From Corynebacterium renale (GTDB taxonomy: Bacteria; Actinomycetota; Actinomycetes; Mycobacteriales; Mycobacteriaceae): 64,000 nucleotides of DNA. The notes under the pieces were generated by a model. It did no database searches. It saw only the letters and a list, made by a program, of their open reading frames with translations, and was not told the DNA's origin. Positions 19,633-28,475 of the stretch are shown here, piece by piece. A program made the translations under genes and the position numbers. Position 1 is the stretch's first letter. Every line of letters begins with the position of its first letter. The stretch lies in the NCBI RefSeq assembly GCF_002563965.1, contig NZ_PDJF01000001.1:1860001-1924000 (forward strand), read 5' to 3'.

Positions 19633-20565
19633 TTGGATACGATCAAGGCGTATATCGCGCTGACCAAACCCAGGGTTATCGAATTGCTTCTCGTCGCAAC
19701 GATCCCAGCAATGTTGCAGGCAGATCGCGGTGAGAACAATATCGGCCTGATTCTGCTGACCTTAGTAGGTGGCTGGATGGGTGCAGCGGCAGCGAATACG
19801 TTTAATATGGTCGCTGACTCCGATATCGACCACAAGATGGGGAGGACACGCGCACGTCCGTTGGTGCGCCACACTGTTTCGACGCGCAATGCGAGTATCT
19901 TCGCATGGGTGCTCATGGTGGCTAGTTTCCTCTGGCTGTGGTTGCTGTGTGACTCCCTGCTTGCTGGGCTTTTTATCCTATTGACGGTGTGGTTCTACAT
20001 CTTTGTGTACACAAAGTTCCTTAAACGCCGCACGCCGATGAACATTGTCTGGGGTGGTGCAGCAGGTTGTATGCCGGTTGCTGTCGGCTGGGCCGTAATC
20101 ACTGATCATCTCCCTGCAGGCGCCCCATCTCAGTGGTGGCAAGCCATCATTTTGTGGCTAATTATCTTCTTTTGGACGCCACCGCATACCTGGGCTCTTG
20201 CAATGAAATACCGCGCAGATTATGAACGTGCAGGCGTTCCCATGCTTCCGGTTGTGCGCAAGGACGTCGAGGTTACCCGCCAAATTCTGTGGTACAGCTG
20301 GGCAACCGTAATCGTCTCTCTGTTGATTGTTCCGGCAACTTCCTGGATTTATCTCATCGGCTCGGTTGTAGTAGGGGCCGTCTTTTTGGTGATGGCTACC
20401 CAGCTGCACAACGGGGTGAAAAAAGGCAAGAACGTCAAGCCGCTGAAGTTGTTTATTCTCTCGAACAATTACTTAGCAATCCTCTTTGTCGCTTTGTCTG
20501 TAGATGCGATCCTGGGTTGGACGACTATCGGTGAAATGTTGGGCTGGGATACCACGTTCTTCTAA
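19633..20565 (+). CDS. ctaB: Protoheme IX farnesyltransferase (heme O synthase)
   Basis: 310-residue UbiA-type prenyltransferase that adds a farnesyl group to heme B for cytochrome aa3. The N-terminal [16 protein letters not shown] is conserved; [11 protein letters not shown] (near residue 63) is the Mg-binding NDxxDxxxDxxMxRT motif; about nine hydrophobic segments follow. The open frame reaches 19483, but that would include the SigC-like promoter; a TTG at 19633 with GGAGG 7 nt upstream gives the normal N-terminus. Divergent from tkt. Confidence 0.92.
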   Translation: MDTIKAYIALTKPRVIELLLVATIPAMLQADRGENNIGLILLTLVGGWMGAAAANTFNMVADSDIDHKMGRTRARPLVRHTVSTRNASIFAWVLMVASFLWLWLLCDSLLAGLFILLTVWFYIFVYTKFLKRRTPMNIVWGGAAGCMPVAVGWAVITDHLPAGAPSQWWQAIILWLIIFFWTPPHTWALAMKYRADYERAGVPMLPVVRKDVEVTRQILWYSWATVIVSLLIVPATSWIYLIGSVVVGAVFLVMATQLHNGVKKGKNVKPLKLFILSNNYLAILFVALSVDAILGWTTIGEMLGWDTTFF

Positions 20566-20581
20566 ACACTTGCCGTAATCT

Positions 20582-20613
20582 CTAACGCCACCTGAGAATT
20601 CAGGTGGCGTTAG
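20582..20613. terminator. Hairpin between convergent ctaB and the oxidoreductase gene
   Basis: A perfect 13-bp stem (20582-20594 with 20601-20613), six-base loop. No proper T-run on either side, but the position between two convergent stops (20565 and 20618) suggests a bidirectional terminator. Confidence 0.7.
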
Positions 20614-20617
20614 TAGT

Positions 20618-21391
20618 TTAGAGAGCCAAAATTCCAGCACTCAACGCTTGTGTAACATGCTGTGCGTGCACGCGATACATTTCCTCCCGGTGAAGAATTC
20701 CCATCATGTCAGGGCAAACAACGTGCGCTGAACCGTGGTCGAAAAGGGCAGAGGCGGCTAATCGAGCTTTAGGCCGACCTTCATTGGCCAGAAGGCAGAG
20801 TACGCCATGAGGGCGTAAGACGCTCAACGCGCGGGCAAACGCGGTGTGATCTACCGGGACCGCTACGCAATCTACGCCTTGATTACCGGTGAGTTTCATC
20901 GTCCACGCAGCGGGGAATTGGTGTGAAGTGCGCACTTGCGCCGCTCCCGCATCCTCTAATTCGGCGACGGCGCGTTCCGATTCGTCGACACCAATAATAT
21001 GTGCTCCGGAAGAGTGGGCCAGGGAAGTCACGAGCGGGGCGCACAGACCGATGTTTCCCACTAGAAATACCGAATCGGCCCCGATGCGGAGGACGTCAAA
21101 TACTAATACGGAAGAAATCATGGCTGGCAGTAAAATCCTTGCGGCCTCGGCCGGTTCCACCCCGGCCGGAATCACGACAATCCGTTCCCGCTGTACTTCA
21201 ATGCGTCGAGTGCGTTCCGGGACCGTGGAGTCACAAACCCACCACATCACAGCGGTGCCGGGAGCAAGATCTCCTGACGGATCCTCGTTGACAATTCCAG
21301 CAGCTCCGTAAGCATTCTCGGGAAGCAGTCCGTCCGAAAACTCGTGTGCGTATTCACACGTCTCAGCGATGGTTACCTGGATGTTCTCCAT
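20618..21391 (-). CDS. Short MDR-type (quinone oxidoreductase-like) protein
   Basis: A 257-residue protein related to medium-chain dehydrogenases/quinone reductases. The segment VEPAEAARILLPAMISSVLVFD and the following Rossmann beta-alpha-beta (VFLVGNIGLCAPLV, near residue 118) fit the family, but the glycine motif lacks the usual GxGxxG/AxxGxxG spacing and the N-terminal GroES-like domain is about 60-80 residues shorter than normal (full proteins are about 320). ATG 21391 is supported by TACGCT 8 nt upstream. A similar qor-like gene sits between ctaB and ctaA in C. glutamicum. Catalytic activity is uncertain. Confidence 0.7.
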   Translation of the reverse strand: MENIQVTIAETCEYAHEFSDGLLPENAYGAAGIVNEDPSGDLAPGTAVMWWVCDSTVPERTRRIEVQRERIVVIPAGVEPAEAARILLPAMISSVLVFDVLRIGADSVFLVGNIGLCAPLVTSLAHSSGAHIIGVDESERAVAELEDAGAAQVRTSHQFPAAWTMKLTGNQGVDCVAVPVDHTAFARALSVLRPHGVLCLLANEGRPKARLAASALFDHGSAHVVCPDMMGILHREEMYRVHAQHVTQALSAGILAL

Positions 21392-21399
21392 ACTGGTCC

Positions 21400-21405
21400 A
21401 GCGTA
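21400..21405 (-). promoter_or_regulatory. -10 box for the leaderless MDR-like gene
   Basis: On the minus strand TACGCT ends 8 nt before ATG 21391. It lies downstream of the ctaA terminator, so this gene would have its own promoter. Confidence 0.45.
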
Positions 21406-21407
21406 GA

Positions 21408-21447
21408 CGAAAACGCCGGGACTTCTTATTAAGTACCGGCGTTTTCG
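21408..21447 (-). terminator. Terminator after ctaA
   Basis: CGAAAACGCCGG (21408-21419) pairs with CCGGCGTTTTCG (21436-21447); the loop can form a further ACTT/AAGT pair. On the minus strand the T-run is within the stem's 3' arm. Confidence 0.7.
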
Positions 21448-21462
21448 AGCTTGTCTTTGAAA

Positions 21463-22503
21463 CTAGACGGTTTGTGGAGTGTTCTGCCGTGCGTCTTTGG
21501 CGTACCACTTTTCGTCGCCAAGCAAAGAACCAGTCATAGTAGCTTTACCGCCCCGGAGCACGCGCCCACGGCCGTAGAAGAAGCCCGTGAGTGCGACAAC
21601 GACTGAAGACATCGCAATATGGAACGGGATCGTCCACCGCGGGACGCCGAGTCGGTACTGTACGATGCCGACGATGCCCTGGACAATAATCATGGCAATG
21701 AGCCAGAACCCGAGTTTCCTATCATCCTTCGAGGCGCCTGCGCGCAGAAGTAGGAGAACCATGATGACAGTGGCTCCAAGGTAGACGTACATGCTGTATC
21801 CGTGGATGTGCGCCATCAGATCGATGTCTACATCGAGGCGACCTTCCATGCCTTCATTAGCGTCACCTGCGTGCGGTCCGGCGCCTGTTGTCATCGTCCC
21901 AGTAACGAGGGTGAAAGTCATTGCTAGAGCTGACACGACAGTGAGAGCTCGCACCGGGGTAGGGAATCGCTTCTCGACGACACCATCATCAGGCTGTGCG
22001 ATTCGCTGATAAAGAATCGCGGCAATCCAGACCAAGGCCATGGAGGGCAGGAAGTGCAAAGCAACCGACCACCATTTCAGATCTAGGTGCACCGTAATGC
22101 CGCCCAAAACGGCCTGTAGAACGATACCTAACCCAGAAATGAGTGAGTACACAAAAATTTCAGTGCGACGACCAGCTTTGATAATCGCGATGAACACAGC
22201 CAATGCCATGGCAGCAAGAACAAAGGTCAGGAGCCGGTTGCCGAACTCAATTGCCTGATGAATCCAAGGCGCAGCGCCTGCAACAGGAATAAATGAACCT
22301 TCATGGCAATGCGGCCAGGTGTCGCAACCAAGGCCAGAACCGGTAACACGAACGATTGAACCGGTCACGGTAATGCCACCCTGCGCAAGTAGCAGAATAA
22401 AAGCAAGTATGCGCTGGGTCTTAATTGTGGGAATCCACCCTATTTTTTCGCTACCAAGAGCGCGGTCGTGAACCTGAGCGGCAGTGTTCTGAGGAGTAGT
22501 CAC
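21463..22503 (-). CDS. ctaA: Heme A synthase
   Basis: 346-residue membrane protein of the COX15/CtaA family that oxidises heme O to heme A. Eight hydrophobic segments; the two heme-ligand pairs are suggested by histidines in WPHCHEGSF/HQAIEFGNR and VALHFLPS/MAHIHGYS. TGSGLGCDTWPHC (near residue 55) is the family signature and carries the conserved cysteine pair. The frame opens back to 22575, but GTG 22503 has TAGACT 8 nt upstream, so a leaderless start is preferred. Part of the heme A module with ctaB. Confidence 0.93.
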   Translation of the reverse strand: MTTPQNTAAQVHDRALGSEKIGWIPTIKTQRILAFILLLAQGGITVTGSIVRVTGSGLGCDTWPHCHEGSFIPVAGAAPWIHQAIEFGNRLLTFVLAAMALAVFIAIIKAGRRTEIFVYSLISGLGIVLQAVLGGITVHLDLKWWSVALHFLPSMALVWIAAILYQRIAQPDDGVVEKRFPTPVRALTVVSALAMTFTLVTGTMTTGAGPHAGDANEGMEGRLDVDIDLMAHIHGYSMYVYLGATVIMVLLLLRAGASKDDRKLGFWLIAMIIVQGIVGIVQYRLGVPRWTIPFHIAMSSVVVALTGFFYGRGRVLRGGKATMTGSLLGDEKWYAKDARQNTPQTV

Positions 22504-22511
22504 AGGGACCG

Positions 22512-22517
22512 AGTCTA
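22512..22517 (-). promoter_or_regulatory. -10 box for leaderless ctaA
   Basis: On the minus strand TAGACT ends 8 nt before GTG 22503; there is no ribosome-binding site there. Confidence 0.5.
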
Positions 22518-22587
22518 ACCCACTTGTTCGTATCATCATAAAGACGTACGCATCGGCGCCCGCCAGCGAGAGCAAAGGGTCGATGTT

Positions 22588-23367
22588 TTAACCGGCAAAC
22601 TTAAAGAATCGTGTGCACGCCACAGTGATAAAGACCGTCCACGTGACCAGGATGAGCGCCTGCGACCAAGGAACTATGCCTTCAAAAGCTTGCGCTAAAC
22701 CTGACGCTAAAGCCACCGAAGGAATGAGGTCAAACCAGGTTGAAACAGTAAGCCCAAACTCGTAAAGCACCCATCCGGTAACCGCCACCAAGATAACCCA
22801 CAGCAGATTAGCCCCAGCTAGCACAATTTCTGAACTCAGCGAACCGCCAAACAACAGGCCCAATGAAGTAAAGCACGCTACACCAAGAAGAAGGATGGCC
22901 AAGCCCATCAGAACGCCGGAGCCACTTGCACGCCAACCTAGAAGGTATGCGGTAGCACCCAAAACCAGCACTTGGAAAATCACCATCGCGGCTACAGCGA
23001 TAACCTTGCCCGCAATAATCGCCCACGCCGGCACACCAGAAGCACCCGTACGTTTCAGTGCGCCGTAGCGCCGGTCAAATGCCAGTGCAATCGCTTGCCC
23101 GGTAAAGCCAGATGAGGTTACCGCGATTGCTAGCATCATGGGGAAGCCATGTGTTAGCGGATCTTCAACGCCCAAGAAAGGGATCTTAGCGATTCCTACG
23201 AGCAGACCGAGTGGAATGATAAGGCTCAGCAACTGCTGTTCGCCATGCCTTAAAAACAGTTTTGTCTCAATTTTTCCCTGTGCCCACATCATGGTCGATA
23301 CCGATGAGCGTTGCGGTGCCGGAGAAAAGACACCGGGGGAGAAGCGTTCATTCGTTGCGTCGACCAT
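22588..23367 (-). CDS. ABC-2-type exporter permease
   Basis: 259-residue integral membrane protein with six hydrophobic segments and a short cytoplasmic N-terminus, of the ABC-2 (DrrB-like) permease type. ATG 23367 has AAGGAG 7 nt upstream; the open frame to 23469 lies inside the ATPase gene and is discarded. It starts 2 nt after the ATPase stop, so the two are translationally linked. Substrate unknown; homologues sit at the same place, next to ctaA, in other corynebacteria, so a link to heme or lipid export is only a guess. Confidence 0.85.
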   Translation of the reverse strand: MVDATNERFSPGVFSPAPQRSSVSTMMWAQGKIETKLFLRHGEQQLLSLIIPLGLLVGIAKIPFLGVEDPLTHGFPMMLAIAVTSSGFTGQAIALAFDRRYGALKRTGASGVPAWAIIAGKVIAVAAMVIFQVLVLGATAYLLGWRASGSGVLMGLAILLLGVACFTSLGLLFGGSLSSEIVLAGANLLWVILVAVTGWVLYEFGLTVSTWFDLIPSVALASGLAQAFEGIVPWSQALILVTWTVFITVACTRFFKFAG

Positions 23368-23369
23368 GA

Positions 23370-24332
23370 TTAACTCCTTAATTCCCTTCCCGTAAGAGCT
23401 AGGAAAACCTCTTCGAGCGTAGAGTGAGCGACGTCCAGTGTCCGTATTAGAACGTCCTGTTCTGCACAACCTGTTGCAACGGCGGCAATAACTTCAGGCC
23501 GTGGTTCGCCGTCCACCGCATAATGCAATGGCCGAATAGTCGTTACTTCGATGCCTAATGCTGAGCAGTATTCGTTCACTCGCGCTACATCCAGTTCGCT
23601 GGCGGTTTGGAAGCGCAAGGAATCCGTACCGCCGCCTGTAAGGCGTTCTGGGGTACCCGATGCAATGAGGCGACCATGGTCAACGATCGCAACGTAGTCA
23701 GCTAAAGCCTCCGCCTCATCCATGAGATGGGTGGTGATAACTACTGTGACCCCATCGCGGCGCAAAGCCTTAATGAGTTCCCAAACCGCCAAACGGGACT
23801 GCGCGTCCATCCCCGCTGTCGGCTCGTCAAGGAAAACGAGCTCTGGGCGTCCAATTAAGGCCAAAGCTAGGCTGACACGCTGTTTCTGACCGCCGGAAAG
23901 ACGTCGATAAGTGTTATCTCTGACGCCTTCCAAGCCCAAGATGGAAATCAGCCAGTCTACGGAAAGTGGCTCCACGCTGTAGCTCGCATTGAGCTCGAGC
24001 AATTCCTGGACCTTGATGCTGGAATAGGAACCGCCCTCTTGGAGCATGATCCCCACGCGTGCCCGGACAGCATCAGGGTTCTTGGCTGGATCGAAACTGA
24101 GGACGGAAATTGTTCCCATGGTCGGCTTCTGGAAGCCTTCGCACATATCAATCATGGTGGTCTTACCAGCGCCATTAGGGCCAAGTAGCGCAAAAATCTC
24201 ACCCCGCCGCACCTGGAGGGTAAGACCGTCTACCACGCGCTTATTGCCAAATTCTTTGACAACGTCGCTCAGCGATACGGCTATCTCAGTATCGTTTAAT
24301 TCACGCGACATTCCACCAAAAGTTTCAGACAC
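23370..24332 (-). CDS. ABC exporter ATP-binding protein (DrrA-like)
   Basis: 320-residue ATPase with Walker A GPNGAGKTT at residues 51-59, signature LSGGQKQRVSLALAL near 145, Walker B LVFLDEPTAGMD and the switch histidine in VITTHLMDEAEAL. The C-terminal extension of about 90 residues is typical of drug/lipid exporters of the DrrA class. GTG start with TACACT 8 nt upstream, inside the end of mptB. Paired with the permease downstream. Confidence 0.9.
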   Translation of the reverse strand: MSETFGGMSRELNDTEIAVSLSDVVKEFGNKRVVDGLTLQVRRGEIFALLGPNGAGKTTMIDMCEGFQKPTMGTISVLSFDPAKNPDAVRARVGIMLQEGGSYSSIKVQELLELNASYSVEPLSVDWLISILGLEGVRDNTYRRLSGGQKQRVSLALALIGRPELVFLDEPTAGMDAQSRLAVWELIKALRRDGVTVVITTHLMDEAEALADYVAIVDHGRLIASGTPERLTGGGTDSLRFQTASELDVARVNEYCSALGIEVTTIRPLHYAVDGEPRPEVIAAVATGCAEQDVLIRTLDVAHSTLEEVFLALTGRELRS

Positions 24333-24338
24333 AAGGTA

Positions 24339-26051
24339 TCAGTGTAGGCGAAAGAGTCCGCGGCGGCGCAGCAGCCACCAACCGAGGCCAAGAATTAACA
24401 CCGCAATAACAGTGGTGGCCGCATAAATCCCAGACACCGTGCCGGGAGGTAGAGATAAGCCACGGGGCAGCACGATTAAAGAAACTATCGACGAATACGC
24501 GGCTACCGCCACGTGGAAGAAGCGCCGGTTCGCCCACGCAGCTAGAGGGACTACAGCCCACAAAATGTACCAAGGGTGCACGACCGGGAATAAAATGACC
24601 ACCACAAACATGGAAACACCCAAACCACCCATAGCGTAGACATTCCCTACATACGTGGCGTAGAGCATGCGAGCCGTCCAGGCTCCAGCTATCACGATTC
24701 CTACCGTACGAGTCAACGACAGCATGGCGTCAGTGTGATCGCCCAGACCCAAGACCATCCCTATCCAACCGGAAATTACGCCGATATCTGTGGTCAAAGA
24801 CATCCAGCTGCGGATCTGGGCAGCCCCACCTTGCCCGGTAATCCAGCCCAGCCCAATACCAGTAAGAAGGGTGACCGTAGCTACCGTCGCGAGAACGATG
24901 AGGACGTGGAGGCTGAAGGAAATACCCATAGCTCTGAAGTGATTCCTACCTACAGCACGCAGATCCCGCGCTAAGGCCATCGCGAAGAAAGCAAGGGACA
25001 AGAAAGCGCTCACTTTTACCAGACCACCACAGGTCTGTAGCGCCACGGCGCTGACCCACCAGCCGATTGTCCTAAGATCAATGCGCTGCAGATCGCGCAG
25101 ACGTTCATTGCCGCGGAAGCCAAACTCGAGCCCCACCATCATGAAGCCCAACATTAAGGCTTCGTTGTGGATACCACCGACCAAGTGGAGAAGTACCAAC
25201 GGGTTCAGCATTCCCAACCACAATGCTGAGGCTGGAGGCACTCCGCACCTACGCGCAAGGTGGGACAACGCCCATCCCATAGCCACGAATCCCACTACGG
25301 CCAGCAACCGATGAAAGAGTACGCCTAAAACAATTGAGTCATTGGTCAGAGAACTGACTAGCGATGCAAACCCTAAGGCTACCGGCCCGTATGGTGACGG
25401 TGAATGCGCCCAGATAAATGGGACGGAACGAGCTAAGTCATGTTCAACACCCAAGAGATCGATAGGGCCGGCTGAATACGGGTCCATGCCTTGATTCGTG
25501 ATAGACCCCTGGGCTAAATAGCTGTAGACGTCCTGGGTAAACAGTGGGGCAGTGAAAAGTAACGGGAAAACCCAAGCAGCAAAAGTGCGCCAAAGCATCC
25601 CTTCACTAACCAAGCCGTGACGTCGCGGGGACCCATCGATAAGGCGAATACCTGCGAAAGGAGATAGGCCGAGCCACGCCACAACCAACATGACGACACC
25701 AACAAAGCAAACGACGGTGGCGGCTGGAAGCATCTGAGCAAGCAGTGAACCGCCAGGAAAATCTGCATAAGGGCTGTGCACCACGGGCAAAGCTCCAGCG
25801 CCTAACGCTGCTAAGCCGATTATCAAAGACCCCAATACCCCAAGCCAGCGAAAAAACGCCACGTGCACTAGCGCTACCGGACTAATACCCTGATACGTTC
25901 TCCGCGATGCCAAGTCACTACCGGATACCGCAGTAACCAGGGCGGAATCAGAGTGAAGCTCCGCCGACCGAGAACCTGGCGCGCCCAGGCGAGGCAGGTC
26001 GCGAGTTAGGGCGCGCCAAAGGACAGAGCGCTGGCTGAACTTTTGCTTCAC
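24339..26051 (-). CDS. mptB: Alpha-(1->6)-mannopyranosyltransferase MptB-like
   Basis: 570-residue polytopic GT-C glycosyltransferase with about 13 hydrophobic segments. After the first membrane helix a periplasmic loop carries the acidic motif typical of GT-C enzymes (YADFPGG region and FTQDVYSYLAQG near residue 170, with the conserved DVYSY). MptB starts the mannan backbone of lipomannan/lipoarabinomannan from decaprenyl-phosphate-mannose. The gene is at the position of C. glutamicum mptB, upstream of the ABC exporter and divergent from sufR. GTG start, TAAGCT 9 nt upstream. Confidence 0.85.
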   Translation of the reverse strand: MKQKFSQRSVLWRALTRDLPRLGAPGSRSAELHSDSALVTAVSGSDLASRRTYQGISPVALVHVAFFRWLGVLGSLIIGLAALGAGALPVVHSPYADFPGGSLLAQMLPAATVVCFVGVVMLVVAWLGLSPFAGIRLIDGSPRRHGLVSEGMLWRTFAAWVFPLLFTAPLFTQDVYSYLAQGSITNQGMDPYSAGPIDLLGVEHDLARSVPFIWAHSPSPYGPVALGFASLVSSLTNDSIVLGVLFHRLLAVVGFVAMGWALSHLARRCGVPPASALWLGMLNPLVLLHLVGGIHNEALMLGFMMVGLEFGFRGNERLRDLQRIDLRTIGWWVSAVALQTCGGLVKVSAFLSLAFFAMALARDLRAVGRNHFRAMGISFSLHVLIVLATVATVTLLTGIGLGWITGQGGAAQIRSWMSLTTDIGVISGWIGMVLGLGDHTDAMLSLTRTVGIVIAGAWTARMLYATYVGNVYAMGGLGVSMFVVVILFPVVHPWYILWAVVPLAAWANRRFFHVAVAAYSSIVSLIVLPRGLSLPPGTVSGIYAATTVIAVLILGLGWWLLRRRGLFRLH

Positions 26052-26265
26052 GGTTTCACTAGCTTAGCCGGGTAGGGTGTGCTTTCGCGACGCGGTGTGA
26101 TCGGTGTGGAACAGGAACAGGACGGGGAGGGTAGCTGAGCTCCCTAAAATTTAATAGGAAAAACGACGCCTTCTCTTTCCGTTTTGCAGATTTTGCGAAT
26201 AAAACCCGGCAAAGGCCGAGGTCCAGGCAAGTTAGGGCACCTTTGCTTGGCATTGCTGAAACAAT

Positions 26266-26289
26266 TTAGGTAACACTAGTGTTGTCTAA
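26266..26289 (+). promoter_or_regulatory. Probable SufR operator
   Basis: A 24-bp imperfect inverted repeat: left arm TTAGGTAACACT, right arm AGTGTTGTCTAA, 10 of 12 positions paired, with a perfect 12-bp core at 26272-26283. It is 34 bp before sufR, overlapping the expected -35 region. Mycobacterial SufR binds an ACACT-containing palindrome in the same place. The rest of the mptB-sufR gap (26052-26322) shows no gene. Confidence 0.65.
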
Positions 26290-26322
26290 TAGTAGACGCT
26301 TTGAGCAAGAGGAGGTGACACG

Positions 26323-27000
26323 ATGAGTAAGAAGGTTGAATCGCGATCGACCAGTTCAGTGGATGGCGACACACGCCGCAATATCATGCGTGCGCTCCTT
26401 ACAGATGGCCCAATTACCGCCGGTGATTTAGGCGACAAGTTGGGCTTATCTGCTGCTGGAGTTCGTCGACATTTGGACATTCTGATTGATGAAGGTCTGG
26501 CGCAGACACAGGTGCCTAAACCACGGCGCGGTATGCGGTCGCGCGGGCGTCCGGCAAAAGTATTCACACTGACGGATTCTGGCAGGGAGCACTTCGGCCA
26601 CGCGTACGACAGCGTGGCAATGCTGGCATTGGCCGCTTTGAAGGAATCTGGAGGCCGTGAAGCCGTCTTGGAGCTCGCCCGAAACAGGATGGAGAACATA
26701 ATCCATGGGGTAGGGCACGCAGATGACACTGCTGAATCGGTTGCCGAAACAGCAGAAGAACTTGCTCACGCATTTGACGAGCACGGTTATGCTGCCACGG
26801 TCAAAAAAGCGCCAGGTGGCGTTCAAATCTGCCAACACCACTGCCCGGTATCTCATTTGGTAGAGGAATTCCCTGAACTGTGCGAGGCCGAACATGAAGT
26901 CATTGCAGAGCTAACCGGACTACATGTACAACCGTTGGCTTCCATCGCAGATGGCCATGGTGTATGTACGACAAACATTCCAATTAACCCAAAGTTTTAA
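26323..27000 (+). CDS. sufR: SufR transcriptional regulator of the SUF operon
   Basis: 225-residue winged-helix regulator. N-terminal DNA-binding domain (about 15-85) with [22 protein letters not shown]-terminal cysteines C170, C174, C187 and C215 fit an Fe-S cluster site as in SufR of cyanobacteria and mycobacteria, which represses suf when holo. Starts with GAGGTGA ribosome-binding site, first gene of the operon, and is preceded by the palindrome at 26266-26289, consistent with autoregulation. Confidence 0.93.
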   Translation: MSKKVESRSTSSVDGDTRRNIMRALLTDGPITAGDLGDKLGLSAAGVRRHLDILIDEGLAQTQVPKPRRGMRSRGRPAKVFTLTDSGREHFGHAYDSVAMLALAALKESGGREAVLELARNRMENIIHGVGHADDTAESVAETAEELAHAFDEHGYAATVKKAPGGVQICQHHCPVSHLVEEFPELCEAEHEVIAELTGLHVQPLASIADGHGVCTTNIPINPKF

Positions 27001-27023
27001 CAGTTTTAGGAAAGGAGCGGTTC

Positions 27024-28475
27024 ATGACCCAGGCAACCCAGAACCCTGGCATCGAATCCGCATCGCGCAGCGATGACGAGATTATCGATGAGATGACCGG
27101 TGCTTACAACTACGGTTGGCACGACTCAGACGAAGCCGGCGAGAAAGCTAAGCGTGGCCTCGATGAAGATGTCGTCCGCGAGATTTCGCGTCTCAAGAAT
27201 GAACCAGAATGGATGCTGGAGCAGCGTCTGAAGGCCTACCGCATCTTCGAAAAGAAGCCCATCCCAACATGGGGTCCTGACTTGTCAGGCATTGAGTTCG
27301 ACAAGATTAAGTACTTCGTTCGTTCTACCGAGCAGCAGGCAACCTCGTGGGATGACCTCCCAGAAGATATTAAAAATACCTACGATAAGTTGGGTATCCC
27401 TGAGGCTGAAAAGCAGCGTTTGGTCGCAGGTGTCGCAGCTCAGTATGAGTCTGAGGTGGTCTATCACCAGATTCGTGAAGATCTGGAAGAGCAAGGTGTT
27501 ATCTTTGTCGACACCGATACTGCAGTCCGTGAATACCCTGAGCTGTTCCGCGAGTACTTCGGCACCGTAGTTCCAGCTGGTGACAATAAGTTCTCCGCGC
27601 TGAACGCGGCCGTATGGTCCGGCGGCTCCTTCATCTACGTCCCTAAGGGCGTTCACGTAGAGATTCCTCTGCAGGCCTACTTCCGCATCAATACGGAAAA
27701 CATGGGCCAGTTCGAACGCACGCTTATCGTCGTGGATGAGGACGCGTACGTACACTACGTCGAGGGCTGCACGGCCCCTATTTACAAGTCCGACTCCCTG
27801 CACGCAGCGGTCGTTGAAATCATCGTGAAAAAGGGTGCACGCTGCCGTTACACAACGATTCAGAACTGGTCTACCAACGTCTACAACCTGGTTACCCAGC
27901 GCGCACGCGCTGAAGAGGGCGCAACCATGGAATGGATCGATGGCAACATCGGTTCTAAGACCAACATGAAGTACCCAGCAGTCTGGATGACCGGACCGCA
28001 CGCTAAGGGTGAAGTCCTCTCCGCTCAGTTCTCTGGCGAAGGCCAGTTCCAAGACACTGGTGCAAAGCTGGTGCACATGGCGCCTTACACTTCGTCGAAC
28101 GTTGTCTCCAAGTCGGTTTCGCGAAACGGTGGACGCTCGGCTTACCGTGGTCTGATCGAGATTCACGCAAACGCGCATCACTCAACAGCTAACGTCGAGT
28201 GCGACGCGCTGCTCGTCGACAACATTTCGCGTACGGATACGTATCCATACAACGACATCCGCAACGATCACGTCACCTTGGGTCACGAGGCAACAGTGTC
28301 CCAGGTTTCCGAAGACCAGCTGTTCTATCTGATGAGCCGTGGCATGAGTGAGGAAGAAGCAATGGGCATGATCGTTCGTGGCTTCGTGGAGCCCATTGCG
28401 AAGGAACTGCCGATGGAATACGCACTCGAGCTGAACCGCCTCATTGAGCTGCAAATGGAAGGATCTGTGGGCTAA
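27024..28475 (+). CDS. sufB: Fe-S cluster assembly protein SufB
   Basis: 483-residue scaffold subunit of the SufBCD complex. Typical SufB segments: [19 protein letters not shown] near residue 208, [21 protein letters not shown] near 245, and the C-terminal beta-helix with [12 protein letters not shown]. No intein, unlike M. tuberculosis SufB. AAAGGAG ribosome-binding site. Its stop overlaps the sufD start by one base (TAATG), implying coupled translation. Confidence 0.97.
   Translation: MTQATQNPGIESASRSDDEIIDEMTGAYNYGWHDSDEAGEKAKRGLDEDVVREISRLKNEPEWMLEQRLKAYRIFEKKPIPTWGPDLSGIEFDKIKYFVRSTEQQATSWDDLPEDIKNTYDKLGIPEAEKQRLVAGVAAQYESEVVYHQIREDLEEQGVIFVDTDTAVREYPELFREYFGTVVPAGDNKFSALNAAVWSGGSFIYVPKGVHVEIPLQAYFRINTENMGQFERTLIVVDEDAYVHYVEGCTAPIYKSDSLHAAVVEIIVKKGARCRYTTIQNWSTNVYNLVTQRARAEEGATMEWIDGNIGSKTNMKYPAVWMTGPHAKGEVLSAQFSGEGQFQDTGAKLVHMAPYTSSNVVSKSVSRNGGRSAYRGLIEIHANAHHSTANVECDALLVDNISRTDTYPYNDIRNDHVTLGHEATVSQVSEDQLFYLMSRGMSEEEAMGMIVRGFVEPIAKELPMEYALELNRLIELQMEGSVG

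Noticed and set aside
27285..28181. 298-codon minus-strand frame opposite sufB
   Set aside because: Shadow frame of a highly biased gene; no start signals and a composition unlike its neighbours.
27024..28475. Intein in SufB, as in M. tuberculosis
   Set aside because: The protein is 483 residues and uninterrupted; no splicing motifs.
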